64,000 bases of DNA from Vibrio diabolicus (GCA_001048675.1 CCKK01000020.1:1178001-1242000); one strand, 5' to 3'; counted from the stretch's first letter, positions 15,721 through 24,309 are shown. The notes: generated from the letters alone by a model not told the origin. Program-made: numbers and translations.

Positions 15721-16145
15721 GGCAACCACACATTATGATTAATCGTGTGGTTCACGCGCTCGTGCTCCAATAATGCCATATAACGCTCACATAGATTAAC
15801 GTGCTTAGAAAGCAAAGAAGAGAACAGCTCAATCGAACAGTCCTCGATCCTCACTTTGCTTTGTAAAATCAGCTGCTGATCATCATTCGCTGTTAGTACG
15901 CAGCCATCTTCACGGATTGTTTTTAATGAGAGCTGCATGCAACGTTGTAACGCTTGTTCTTGTTGATAATCTAGATGCTCTTTAAACTGGAAGGGTAACG
16001 CTGCTTCCCATAAAAACCATGATGCGTGTTGTTTGATGGTCAGTGACAACTGATCAACCTCGATGTTGTAAGAGCCATTTTCTGAGGCAATAAAATCCCC
16101 TACCTTTAGCGTTTCCGCTAAAGATTTCATCATCTTATCTAACAT
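15717..16145 (-). CDS. vscB: T3SS chaperone VscB (YscB)
   Basis: 142 residues with a class I chaperone fold pattern (MKSLAETLKVGDFIASENGSYNIEVDQLSLTI). In Yersinia, YscB pairs with SycN to chaperone the gatekeeper YopN. The gene is second in the operon after exsD (12 bp gap) and overlaps vscC by four bases (ATGA). Confidence 0.88.
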   Translation of the reverse strand: MLDKMMKSLAETLKVGDFIASENGSYNIEVDQLSLTIKQHASWFLWEAALPFQFKEHLDYQQEQALQRCMQLSLKTIREDGCVLTANDDQQLILQSKVRIEDCSIELFSSLLSKHVNLCERYMALLEHERVNHTINHNVWLP

Positions 16146-16157
16146 TTAACGCCCTAT

Positions 16158-17138
16158 TTAAATCTGGCTGAGGTGATTGCAAGCCTGGCCGCACTGACCG
16201 CTTTGAGTGTCAAAATAGTAGTGATCAATGTCGCCGACAATTTGCATGCTCTTGAACCACTGCCATACTTTCGCAACCGCATTTTGGTCGTTATAAACCA
16301 CATCGCATGCATCCCAGACTTCGTTCAGCTCAGGAGCCTCAAGTCGAACTTCCGAACACCACTTTTTCCACTCAGAGATAAACTGAGCAGTCGTAGAAGT
16401 GTACTCTGCGAACCCTTTAAGTTCGTCTAGAGACGGTTGCCACTTCTCAATTAACGAACGATGGCATTCAATCACTTGCATCTGTTGTTCGCTCAACGTC
16501 CCGAGTTGATCTTTCAACTGGTGTTGTTGGCGCTCAATTAAATCGAGTTGCTGTTGCACAAACACCGCACTGGTGTCCTCTCCCGATAGTTTCGACCAAT
16601 ATTCCTTTTGAATATCGAGCTGATTGATAAGCTGTTCCACTTTGATGGAGGCATGCAAAGCGCTTTGATCAACTTGACGGTTAATCCACTCGTTTAGCGA
16701 TAAATGAAAACAAAGCATCAACGTTTTTGGCACCGCTAAATTGAAGCGAAAACCAAGACGCGCGTTGATGTATTCCAGTCTTTGTTCAAAGGTCACGAGT
16801 GTGCGGCTATCACTGAGCTGCGACCCAATTTCCAAAAATAAACGCATGGCGAATCGGTCAAGCGACGCACCGAGCTTTTGATACGTTTTCACCAACTGGC
16901 TTGCGCACAGGCTATCGACGACGCTTCTATCCAACAAGCGCTGAAGTAAAGATAACTGTTCATAATTAATGACGCCTTCACTCAACAATTGTCGGTGATT
17001 GACGTGCACAACATTGAAATCCTGCGTTGATTTAGAAGCACTTTCATATCGAGCTCCTCTCTGCAAAACAGTCACTTTCCGTTGTGTCACAATGCTGTCT
17101 GGAAAAAGCGAACGGCGTCGCCAATGCTGCTTTTTCAT
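16158..17138 (-). CDS. exsD: ExsD, anti-activator of ExsA
   Basis: 326 residues, mostly helical, with a central coiled-coil stretch (about 170-225, VQQQLDLIERQQHQLKDQLGTLSEQQMQVIE) and a Cys-containing tail (SGQCGQACNHLSQI). ExsD binds ExsA and blocks its dimerisation and DNA binding; ExsC relieves this by binding ExsD when ExsE is secreted. It is the first gene of the vscB-L operon, behind an ExsA box, so ExsA drives its own brake together with the needle genes. Identified by length, position and overall pattern. Confidence 0.9.
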   Translation of the reverse strand: MKKQHWRRRSLFPDSIVTQRKVTVLQRGARYESASKSTQDFNVVHVNHRQLLSEGVINYEQLSLLQRLLDRSVVDSLCASQLVKTYQKLGASLDRFAMRLFLEIGSQLSDSRTLVTFEQRLEYINARLGFRFNLAVPKTLMLCFHLSLNEWINRQVDQSALHASIKVEQLINQLDIQKEYWSKLSGEDTSAVFVQQQLDLIERQQHQLKDQLGTLSEQQMQVIECHRSLIEKWQPSLDELKGFAEYTSTTAQFISEWKKWCSEVRLEAPELNEVWDACDVVYNDQNAVAKVWQWFKSMQIVGDIDHYYFDTQSGQCGQACNHLSQI

Positions 17139-17246
17139 TTATGTTCGTCTCCGCACCCCTCTCGAACGATCCAGAAAGAAAGAGGTGTAATAATTTTTAA
17201 TCGTTCGTTGTTACATGACGCATAATAGAATTTACGCTGATGAGTG

Positions 17247-17275
17247 ACTTTCAAAATTAGTCAGAAAATTTTAGT
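17247..17275 (-). promoter_or_regulatory. ExsA-dependent promoter of the exsD-vscL operon
   Basis: On the minus strand, AAAATTTTCTGACTAATTTTG followed by AAAG matches the ExsA pattern: an A-rich tract, a GnC core (GAC), six bases, then TG. A TAAATT/TATTAT -10 region follows about 25 bp later. The site lies between exsA and exsD, upstream of all needle genes. Confidence 0.6.
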
Positions 17276-17286
17276 CCCAAGTCATT

Positions 17287-18147
17287 TCATTTCGCGATAG
17301 CTACTTGATCGTCTCCCGAACGTACACGGCTTGGCGTCGTTCCAAAACGACGGCGGTAACTCTGCGTAAAGTAAGACTGACTAGAAAACCCAGCCTCCAT
17401 CGCCACATCCACGATGCTCATCTTGCTCGTCAACAGGAGTTTATGAGCGTGCAACAATCGGCGCTCACTGATCCAAGCTCTTGGTGAAATGCCATAGTGC
17501 TCATTAAATAGCTCTTTAAAAGTCGTTAAGCTAGCACCAAACTCTTGCGCATAGTCAGTCAACTTCCACTCTTTGAGATAGTGTTGTTCCATAAATCGAC
17601 GTAACCGTTCCGATGTTCGGTTAGTTTGTTGTGACAGCAACGCATAGAGTGATTCGCCCCCTTTGCCGTGCAGCAAAAGAATGAGTAACTCTTCATATTT
17701 TAGGCACATGATCGCATCTGGATACGCCTGTTGCTCAAGCGTCTGCATGCTGGAAAGCACTTGCTCTACGAGTATGTTCAAACCAAAAGTAAACAAGCCA
17801 GAACAAACTTTATCTACCTTGGGCAGCATCATCAAAAGATCACTGTGCTTCTGTAATAGCTGACTAACGAGTTCGTTGTCGTAGGTTATAATCGACGCTT
17901 TGTATGCCCCGTCTATGGGCGAGTATTCGAATAAGTAATCCCCTTGGGATAGAAACACCCCGTTTTCTGCCGCGACATCGATTGTGCAATCACCTGTTTG
18001 AACTCGAAGCTGACCATTGTGAACGACAACAATGTGAGATTGGTCTGAGTGAAATACTTCGTCAGATTTTTCATAGCGGGAAAAACTACGAATTTTTCGC
18101 GAGCTCGAGCCGACCTTTTCTGTGTTTAGTTGGCCTGACACATCCAT
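17287..18147 (-). CDS. exsA: ExsA, AraC/XylS-family master activator of T3SS1
   Basis: 286 residues. The N-terminal half is the ligandless regulatory/dimerisation domain (targeted by ExsD); the C-terminal ~100 residues are an AraC double helix-turn-helix with FGASLTTFKELFNEHYGISPRAWI and the signature MSIVDVAMEAGFSSQSYFTQSYRRRFGTTPS (split here across helices). It binds A-rich GnC...TG sites before T3SS promoters. It follows exsB on the same strand after a 572-bp AT-rich gap, so a separate promoter is likely. The downstream gap to exsD is 148 bp. Confidence 0.95.
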   Translation of the reverse strand: MDVSGQLNTEKVGSSSRKIRSFSRYEKSDEVFHSDQSHIVVVHNGQLRVQTGDCTIDVAAENGVFLSQGDYLFEYSPIDGAYKASIITYDNELVSQLLQKHSDLLMMLPKVDKVCSGLFTFGLNILVEQVLSSMQTLEQQAYPDAIMCLKYEELLILLLHGKGGESLYALLSQQTNRTSERLRRFMEQHYLKEWKLTDYAQEFGASLTTFKELFNEHYGISPRAWISERRLLHAHKLLLTSKMSIVDVAMEAGFSSQSYFTQSYRRRFGTTPSRVRSGDDQVAIAK

Positions 18148-18719
18148 TTTCTACCCTTCATTATTTTGAGTTTCTCAGTACGAGTGTTGAGAAACTTTCA
18201 AAGCAATACTTTGATTGTTGTTATTTCTAAGTACTGCTATATCAATTAAAGAAGCAAAGAAAAGAGCATAGAAGTTCATATCACTTACCATACCCCCCGA
18301 ATAATTAGCGAATATCCTAAGCATTACCCTTACCTAAAGGTAAAAGTTTATCTTAGTAAACTCTGCTGTCCGTCTTTATTATTTTTATCAGATAGCGTTT
18401 ATTATTAGCCAAAACTTAAATATCATTTCGTTATTAAAGTTTAGGATTTTTGTTATACATTAGAATAAAATTAAATAGATTATGGTATCGTTTATCGAAC
18501 AAACTGAAATTTCCAAAATCTTAAAATTGTATGTTTTATAGCCTAAAACGCCAAGCCAACGTGTTCAAGGAGCGAGATATAATCATAAAGAATGCTATTT
18601 TTGCAACAAGTATAAGTCTAAAAAACAACTGACCCGATGACTTAAACCATGTGATTAATGTTTGTAAAAAACAACAAAACTTTCACAACAGGAAAGTGCA
18701 AATCTTTATTTTTAATAAT
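18148..18719. other. AT-rich intergenic region between exsB and exsA
   Basis: About 570 very AT-rich bases with no supported gene. The composition fits an H-NS-silenced control region for exsA, as is known for T3SS1 of V. parahaemolyticus. I could not find a clear ExsA box in either orientation pointing at exsA. Confidence 0.5.
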
Positions 18720-19169
18720 TTAGTAAGGTCTAATTAAATGTAACCGATTACTTTTCATCTGGTTATTTTTTGGCACGAGCATCAAATTTTCCTGCTTTCC
18801 CTCCACTGAAAATAAATAGTTCTTTTCTTTTTCCGCTACAAGTTCCCCATTCGAGTATAGCTTTCCAATTATCTTCATGTTTCCGTCACCAGCTTGAATC
18901 GGTGCAATTAAAAATGAATACTGTACGGGTAATTGAACGCCTTGGTAGTGCTGCGACGCAGACCTAAGGCACTGATTTTCAATCACTTTGCATATCTCCA
19001 CATCAAGAGACGTAATCGAAGGTGGAAAGTATCCATCGACAGAAACCCAACCATAGAGTGTCGCCTGACTCTTTGTGTCAAAGACACCTTCCCTTACAAT
19101 CGGCACAGACTGACTACACCCACTTAGTAGGAATAGTCCGATAAAACCAGCCCATATAGAATTGTTCAT
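18720..19169 (-). CDS. exsB: ExsB, T3SS pilotin lipoprotein (YscW-like)
   Basis: 149 residues with a lipoprotein signal (FLLSGC, Cys at about 18). The body is mostly beta (ATLYGWVSVDGYFPPSI ... EICKVIENQCLRSA), with two cysteines that may form a disulfide, as in YscW/ExsB pilotins. These carry the secretin VscC to the outer membrane. It is transcribed toward exsA and divergently from exsC, as in the ExsA family loci. Identified from size, lipobox and position. Confidence 0.88.
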   Translation of the reverse strand: MNNSIWAGFIGLFLLSGCSQSVPIVREGVFDTKSQATLYGWVSVDGYFPPSITSLDVEICKVIENQCLRSASQHYQGVQLPVQYSFLIAPIQAGDGNMKIIGKLYSNGELVAEKEKNYLFSVEGKQENLMLVPKNNQMKSNRLHLIRPY

Positions 19170-19300
19170 TATGACACCATAAACTTATTTTATAGACTTA
19201 GTTCATTTTAATTTCACACAATTCTTTATGTAAAAATATAAAAGATCAACTTATATTTATACTACAAGCGGACAATAAATCGCATTCTTCAACAACACAT

Positions 19301-19330
19301 ATTTAACATTAGATTTAACATTAGATTTAA
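19301..19330. repeat. Tandem 12-bp direct repeat upstream of exsB
   Basis: ATTTAACATTAG occurs twice head to tail (19301-19312, 19313-19324) followed by a half copy ATTTAA. It lies about 130-160 bp upstream of exsB in the divergent exsB/exsC control region. It could be a regulator or H-NS binding patch, or simple replication slippage. Confidence 0.6.
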
Positions 19331-19391
19331 TTTCACTCTTAGAGACTGCACCTTAATACACTTTCAATTAGGTGGGTATATTAGAGAACAA

Positions 19392-19407
19392 AGATATTTA
19401 AATATCT
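19392..19407. promoter_or_regulatory. Perfect 16-bp AT-rich palindrome in the exsB/exsC control region
   Basis: AGATATTTAAATATCT is fully self-complementary. It lies about 220 bp upstream of exsB and 160 bp upstream of exsC. It is a candidate operator for an ArsR/HlyU-type or other winged-helix regulator; HlyU is known to act near exsA in V. parahaemolyticus, but I cannot equate the sites. Confidence 0.4.
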
Positions 19408-19479
19408 AAGAAGCACCACAATATGCATCAGAGCACATTTGTTATCGCTGTTCTATTTAGCTCACCGAAATTAAAAACC

Positions 19480-19533
19480 AAAATATAATAACAACCGACC
19501 AATATTGATAAACACGAAGAGATACATCTAATA
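19480..19533 (+). promoter_or_regulatory. ExsA-dependent promoter of exsC-exsE
   Basis: An A-rich tract runs into AACAACCGACCAATATTG: GAC at 19497-19499, six bases, then TG at 19506-19507, as the ExsA consensus requires. A TCTAAT -10 hexamer lies at 19527-19532. exsC starts 36 bp later with AAAGGG at its ribosome site. Confidence 0.65.
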
Positions 19534-19568
19534 TTTTCCTTGATAAAATTTCAAAAGGGACTATTCCT

Positions 19569-20015
19569 ATGTCAGCACGCCAAACTATCGATGAGATTTT
19601 GCTAAAGTTTGCTCATCAAATAGGCTTGCCTGCACTGCATCTAACGGAAAATGAAGTAAGCTTAGCGTTTGATGATAATCTAAGAGTGCATATCATCTTT
19701 CATCCTGAATCGACAACCCTCCAGCTCGAAGCTGAGATTGTTGGTCTTCAAATCGTTAATTCCGATCTCTATCGTTCTTTCCTAGCCTTTAATTATCACT
19801 GGCCTGAGCATCAATTATTCTTTAGTTTAGATAATCATCGACATGTACTCTGTTTAAACCGACTCATTAACATTAAGCGACTGGATTATGAGTATTTTGA
19901 AACTGCTTTGGCGGAATTGTTGACGCAAAGTGAGTCGTGGGAGTCGTTATTGTCTGCTCATGTCGCCACTGCTGAGGTAGCTCCGATGCCACAAACTTTA
20001 GACTTAAGAGTTTAG
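19569..20015 (+). CDS. exsC: ExsC, anti-anti-activator and ExsE chaperone
   Basis: 148 residues with a class I chaperone-like fold (IDEILLKFAHQIGLPALHLTENEVSLAFDDNLRVHII). ExsC binds ExsE before secretion; when ExsE leaves through the needle, ExsC binds ExsD and frees ExsA. It is divergent from exsB, preceded by a good ExsA box, and 8 bp upstream of exsE. The C-terminus LDLRV echoes the SLRV/TLRV ends of the VopQ and VopS chaperones here, suggesting a shared origin. Confidence 0.92.
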   Translation: MSARQTIDEILLKFAHQIGLPALHLTENEVSLAFDDNLRVHIIFHPESTTLQLEAEIVGLQIVNSDLYRSFLAFNYHWPEHQLFFSLDNHRHVLCLNRLINIKRLDYEYFETALAELLTQSESWESLLSAHVATAEVAPMPQTLDLRV

Positions 20016-20023
20016 GTGTCTCT

Positions 20024-20329
20024 ATGTCCAACGACATCCAATCTAAATACACTAACTTACCGGTTCATGAAGTAAAGCAAGCACAGCAAAGTGATGCTCT
20101 GCCACAAGGAACGTTTCATGGCCGCAAAGTGACCCTACTCTCTTCATCAGAAAGCAGTTTGGCTCGAATGAGCTCTAAAAGAGAACTTAGCGAATGTTTA
20201 AACCAGTTTGCGAGTCTTGAGTCTTGTAATCGCGTCTTGGATTTTGATCAGCAGTTTAGTCTTGAAAAGCAAAACACCGCGGTCGAAAAACTACTTGAAC
20301 GAAAAGTGACCGTAATTCAACGTTCCTGA
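20024..20329 (+). CDS. exsE: ExsE, secreted negative regulator of T3SS1
   Basis: 101 residues, polar, with a Ser/Gln/Lys-rich N-terminus expected of a T3SS substrate and an Arg-rich middle (SSLARMSSKRELSECLNQF). ExsE sequesters ExsC when secretion is blocked; its export is the contact signal. It is directly downstream of its partner exsC, with AGGTG at the ribosome site. P. aeruginosa ExsE contacts ExsC through two Arg-x-Val-x-Arg motifs; only loose equivalents are visible here. Confidence 0.88.
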   Translation: MSNDIQSKYTNLPVHEVKQAQQSDALPQGTFHGRKVTLLSSSESSLARMSSKRELSECLNQFASLESCNRVLDFDQQFSLEKQNTAVEKLLERKVTVIQRS

Positions 20330-20403
20330 GCACGCAATATAGATGGGTTCAAAATATAAATTTCACGTATATACACCCTCCCACCCGCAAGCCCATGCAA
20401 TAA

Positions 20404-20427
20404 AAAACCCCGAAGGCTCGGGGTTTT
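20404..20427. terminator. Bidirectional terminator between exsE and the aldehyde dehydrogenase gene
   Basis: AAAACCCCGA / TCGGGGTTTT with a four-base loop and A/T tails on both sides. It serves the convergent exsCE and aldehyde dehydrogenase transcripts and closes the T3SS1 locus. Confidence 0.92.
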
Positions 20428-20462
20428 GGTTAGTACTGCTTTTTCTTTGTTAACTACTTCAT

Positions 20463-21983
20463 TTAGAAGAAGCCTAGTGGATCAACACTGTAGCTAATCA
20501 ATAGGTTTTTCGTATTTTGGTAGTGATCCAGCATCATCTTATGCGTTTCACGTCCGATGCCCGATTTCTTGTAGCCACCAAACGCAGCGTGCGCAGGGTA
20601 AGCGTGGTAACAGTTGATCCAAATTCGACCAGCTTCGATATTACGGCCCATGCGATATGCCACGTTTGCATCACGCGTCCAAACGCCTGCGCCTAAGCCA
20701 TATTCGGTGTCGTTCGCGATTTCTAATGCTTCCGCTTCATCTTTAAACTTAGTGATAGCAATCACTGGGCCAAAGATCTCTTCTTGGAAAATACGCATCT
20801 TATTGTGGCCTTCCAACATCGTTGGCTGAATGTAGTAACCCTGATTGATTGACTCTGGCTGTTCAGATACGCCACCACCAAAGACCACTTTTGCGCCTTC
20901 TTCACGGCCGATTTCGAGGTAACTTAAAATCTTATCAAACTGTTCTTGAGAAGCCTGAGCACCAACTTGAGTATCGGTATCGAGCGGGTTACCTTGCTTG
21001 ATTAACTGCGCACGTTCCGTCAATTTCTCTACAAACTTATCGTAAATCGCTTCATGAACTAATACACGAGATGGACAGGTACAAACTTCGCCTTGGTTGA
21101 AGAAGCCAAGTAGCGTACCTTCGATACACTTGTCGAGGTACTCATCTTCGTAATCGAAAACATCTGAGAAGTAGATGTTTGGAGATTTACCACCCAACTC
21201 AACAGTCGAAGGGATCAAGTTGTCCGCCGCACATTTTAGAATGTGATTGCCAACTTGTGTTGAGCCCGTAAATGCGAGTTTCGCAATGCGGTTGCTGGTT
21301 GCTAACGCTTGGCCTGCTTCTGAACCAAAACCATTAACAACGTTGATGACGCCCGGTGGCAGTAGATCACCGATCTTTTCCATAAGAACCAGAATCGACG
21401 TTGGCGTTTGTTCTGCTGGCTTCAATACCACACAACAACCTGCCGCAAGTGCTGGTGCCAGTTTCCAAGCCGCCATCAACATTGGGAAGTTCCACGGGAT
21501 AATTTGACCAACAACGCCAATCGGCTCCGGGAAGTGGTAGCTTGCGGTGTGCTCATCCAGCTCCGCCGCACTGCCTTCTTGTGCGCGAATACAGCCAGCA
21601 AAGTAACGGAAATGATCCACGACCAGCGGTAAGTCTGCAGCTAAGGTTTCGCGAACTGGTTTGCCGTTTTCCCAAGTTTCGGCAACTGCCAACTCTTCTA
21701 AATGCTGCTCAATACGATCAGCAATTTTCAGCAAGATGTTCGAGCGTTCAGTCACACTGGTTTTTGCCCATTTAGTTCTGATGTTGTGTGCCGCATCCAA
21801 TGCTAAGTTGATATCCGCCTCGCCAGAACGAGCAACTTTACAATACGCTTGTCCGTTGATTGGTGAGATATTGTCAAAGTACTCACCGCCCGTTGGTTTT
21901 ACCCATTCCCCACCGATAAAGTTATCGTAATGCGATTTAAAGTTAACAATGGCATTTTCACTACCTGGCTGTGCATAGATCAT
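20463..21983 (-). CDS. NAD(P)-dependent aldehyde dehydrogenase, AldB/ExaC type
   Basis: 506 residues with all ALDH motifs: PWNFP (163-167), Lys188 in LKPAEQTP, the nucleotide loop FTGSTQVG (238-245), general base Glu262 in VELGGKSPN, and catalytic Cys301 in NQGEVCTCPSR. Members of this group oxidise acetaldehyde and related short aldehydes to acids. The gene has a sigma-54 -24/-12 promoter and tandem enhancer sites, and is divergent from an AcoR-like activator at 22223 that should control it. The length matches AldB/ExaC enzymes. Confidence 0.93.
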   Translation of the reverse strand: MIYAQPGSENAIVNFKSHYDNFIGGEWVKPTGGEYFDNISPINGQAYCKVARSGEADINLALDAAHNIRTKWAKTSVTERSNILLKIADRIEQHLEELAVAETWENGKPVRETLAADLPLVVDHFRYFAGCIRAQEGSAAELDEHTASYHFPEPIGVVGQIIPWNFPMLMAAWKLAPALAAGCCVVLKPAEQTPTSILVLMEKIGDLLPPGVINVVNGFGSEAGQALATSNRIAKLAFTGSTQVGNHILKCAADNLIPSTVELGGKSPNIYFSDVFDYEDEYLDKCIEGTLLGFFNQGEVCTCPSRVLVHEAIYDKFVEKLTERAQLIKQGNPLDTDTQVGAQASQEQFDKILSYLEIGREEGAKVVFGGGVSEQPESINQGYYIQPTMLEGHNKMRIFQEEIFGPVIAITKFKDEAEALEIANDTEYGLGAGVWTRDANVAYRMGRNIEAGRIWINCYHAYPAHAAFGGYKKSGIGRETHKMMLDHYQNTKNLLISYSVDPLGFF

Positions 21984-22054
21984 AACTCTTCCTTTTGTTT
22001 CTCGTTCAATGTGTTATTGCAGTGTCGTATCGCACTGTTCACAAAGAGCATTAC

Positions 22055-22069
22055 GCAAGTCACACGCCA
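22055..22069 (-). promoter_or_regulatory. Sigma-54 (-24/-12) promoter of the aldehyde dehydrogenase gene
   Basis: On the minus strand, TGGCGTGTGACTTGC has the GG and GC of the consensus TGGCAC-N5-TTGC at exact spacing. It lies 72 bp before the ATG and about 120 bp from the upstream activator sites, a normal distance for enhancer looping. Confidence 0.75.
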
Positions 22070-22178
22070 ACTACACCACACTTGTTGTTAATTAAATGTA
22101 AAACTATGATTACCAAGCGATAACAAACCAAGTGAGCGATGTTTGAGCGGATGTATGGTGTGAACACCAATGTTCAAG

Positions 22179-22219
22179 TGTTCCAAAATGGCACACCCTC
22201 ACTGTGACAAAATGGTACA
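22179..22219. promoter_or_regulatory. Tandem enhancer (UAS) sites for the divergent sigma-54 activator
   Basis: Two 17-bp palindrome-like copies, TGTTCCAAAATGGCACA (22179-22195) and TGTGACAAAATGGTACA (22203-22219), start 24 bp apart, about two helical turns. Both have TGT...ACA ends. The second ends 4 bp before the activator start, so binding may also repress the activator gene. Confidence 0.65.
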
Positions 22220-22222
22220 GTC

Positions 22223-23983
22223 ATGGAACTTCAACACATTAGCGATAACAATTGGCTTTCAACTTCATGGATCCGAAGTGAACAGGCGGGTTTAAAACAG
22301 CGTCGACGCCCTGAAGATATTCGAGTGACACCAGCGACACTTCAAGATAGGCGTCACCAACTCAACTTCTTATTGGAAACCGTCACCCAGTTTGCTCTCC
22401 CGCTGTTTAATCAGCTTTTTGCTCATAGTGACAGCCGCTTAATTCTGACGGATGCCGACGGCGTCATAATCGGCAGTTGGGGACAACCTAAGTTCCGCGA
22501 GAAGTTGACCGAAATTGCGCTAAGCTCTGGTGCGTGCTGGCAAGAAAAGGTCAAAGGCACTAACGCGATTGGGACTGCGATAGTTGAAGCAAAACCGGTA
22601 TCAGTCATTGGCGATCAGCACTTTATCCAACACCATCGTTTTATTAGCTGCTCAGCCAATCCTATTTTCGATCATCTTGGTCATTTGATTGGCGTGCTAG
22701 ATATCACCAGCGAACAAAAGAAACATGACTTCTCAACTCAGGTGCTGGTGCAAAACATGGTGCAGCAGGTTGAAAATCAATTACTTAACTTGATTCCACA
22801 AGGGCATATTCGTGTGGATTTGGCGTGTGAGAAAGGCTTACTGAACAGTGGGTGGCAAGGGATTATCATCGCCAATGAAGATGGACAGATTCTTGCGCAC
22901 AACCAAGTTGCTTCTCAGCTCCTTGCTCAACAAAACGTCATCGGGCAATCGCTCGACGACATTCTTTCTATCCAAAGTGCCGACCATCCTTTCGTGTTCA
23001 AAACAAAGCCGTTGACCGACAAAAAAGTGAAGTCTCGTTCCGTTACCGCTTCCAATGATCTGCATTATGGTGATTCCACTGTCGAGCATTGCTGGCAACA
23101 AGCCAATCGTGTTATCGATAAAGACATCAGCTTACTGATTCTCGGAGAAACTGGGGTTGGTAAAAATGAGTTTGTGAAAGCGCTACATAAAAACAGCCAG
23201 AGAAAAACGGGGCCGTTGGTTTCCGTCAACTGTGGCGCACTACCGAAAGATTTGGTTGAGTCCGAATTGTTTGGCTACGTGGCTGGTGCATTTACTGGCG
23301 CAAACAGCAAAGGCTATCAGGGAAAAATTCGCCAAGCACACAAAGGGATTTTGTTTCTGGATGAAATCGCAGATTTACCCTTGGAAGCTCAAAGCCGTTT
23401 ACTGCATGTATTGCAAGATAAAACCGTGCTTCCTGTGGGTTCAAACCAAAGTGTTCAAGTCGATACGCAAATCATTGCGGCCACACATAAAGATCTCGAG
23501 AACTTGGTTAGCGAAGGATTGTTCCGTCAAGACTTATACTATCGCCTCAATGGTTTGATCATCGAATTGCCTCGCTTCGAAGAGCGAGATGATAAGCAAC
23601 AACTGATCGAGAATATTCATCGACGTCACGCTGAATCTGAACAACAACTCTGTCCTCACCTACTTTCTCTGCTGCTTTCTTACTCTTGGCCAGGAAACTT
23701 GCGTGAACTCGATAGTTTAATCAAAGTATCCGCGTTAATGGCGCAAGGTGAAGAAACGTTAGAGCTCGCTCACGTACCGACTCACCTGAGCAAGAAGCTC
23801 AGCCAGGCTCAAGACATAACAACCACTGCCGAACCCACGTTAGAACTGCGTGCAACCGTCGAAGACAAACTGCTCAAAACATATCAAGCCAATCAGGGGA
23901 ACATCAGCAAAACATCTCGTATGCTTGGCGTCAGTCGAAATACAATTTATAGAAAGCTGAAAAGCCTCGGCATATTGGGTTAA
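22223..23983 (+). CDS. AcoR-like sigma-54-dependent transcriptional activator
   Basis: 586 residues. A GAF-like sensory region is at about 55-165 (KGTNAIGTAI, the AcoR-type signature, at 111-120). The AAA+ domain has Walker A GETGVGKNE (308-316), the sigma-54 contact loop GAFTGA (355-360) and Walker B ILFLDE (376-381). A Fis-type helix-turn-helix ends the protein (GNISKTSRMLGVSRNTIYRKL). It is divergent from the aldehyde dehydrogenase gene, whose sigma-54 promoter and UAS it should use. The inducer is probably an alcohol, aldehyde or acetoin-like compound; this is inference. Confidence 0.92.
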   Translation: MELQHISDNNWLSTSWIRSEQAGLKQRRRPEDIRVTPATLQDRRHQLNFLLETVTQFALPLFNQLFAHSDSRLILTDADGVIIGSWGQPKFREKLTEIALSSGACWQEKVKGTNAIGTAIVEAKPVSVIGDQHFIQHHRFISCSANPIFDHLGHLIGVLDITSEQKKHDFSTQVLVQNMVQQVENQLLNLIPQGHIRVDLACEKGLLNSGWQGIIIANEDGQILAHNQVASQLLAQQNVIGQSLDDILSIQSADHPFVFKTKPLTDKKVKSRSVTASNDLHYGDSTVEHCWQQANRVIDKDISLLILGETGVGKNEFVKALHKNSQRKTGPLVSVNCGALPKDLVESELFGYVAGAFTGANSKGYQGKIRQAHKGILFLDEIADLPLEAQSRLLHVLQDKTVLPVGSNQSVQVDTQIIAATHKDLENLVSEGLFRQDLYYRLNGLIIELPRFEERDDKQQLIENIHRRHAESEQQLCPHLLSLLLSYSWPGNLRELDSLIKVSALMAQGEETLELAHVPTHLSKKLSQAQDITTTAEPTLELRATVEDKLLKTYQANQGNISKTSRMLGVSRNTIYRKLKSLGILG

Positions 23984-24002
23984 TCCATAACCTCAGATAC
24001 AA

Positions 24003-24027
24003 AAAGAGCACCTTTGCGGTGCTCTTT
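24003..24027. terminator. Bidirectional terminator
   Basis: AAAGAGCACC / GGTGCTCTTT with a five-base loop, between the convergent activator gene and the small gene at 24044-24181. Confidence 0.9.
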
Positions 24028-24043
24028 CTATTTGAAACCTAGC

Positions 24044-24181
24044 TTACAGGCCGCCTTGTTGTTGCGCCTGTTTTACTAATGCCTGACGTTGAGTTTCCTT
24101 CTCAGAGATCACTTGGTTGTCCTTGTGTATTTCCTGATCCAATTCTGCCGGAATGAAAACAAAGTACTTGTTAAGAATCAT
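24044..24181 (-). CDS. Small uncharacterised protein, 45 residues
   Basis: An open frame from ATG 24181 to TAA 24044 encodes a 45-residue peptide: a hydrophobic start (ILNKYFVFIPAELDQEI) and a polar Gln/Lys-rich end (KETQRQALVKQAQQQGGL). It reads like a real product in its composition and ends just before a shared terminator. I see no strong ribosome site (only CTAAG). No family recognised. Confidence 0.5.
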   Translation of the reverse strand: MILNKYFVFIPAELDQEIHKDNQVISEKETQRQALVKQAQQQGGL

Positions 24182-24282
24182 CTTAGAACCTCAATTTGTT
24201 GTGTTAATCACCTTCTTGGTCAACGTAAACAACACCAGAAAAACACGTTTTACTGGATCCTTGTTGCTGGTTTCAAAAAATA

Positions 24283-24309
24283 GAGGATGTTCATTTATTA
24301 AACATCCTC
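24283..24309 (-). terminator. Rho-independent terminator on the minus strand
   Basis: GAGGATGTT / AACATCCTC with a nine-base loop, followed on the minus strand by TATTTTTTG. It implies a short minus-strand transcript from the region 24310-24450. Confidence 0.7.
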
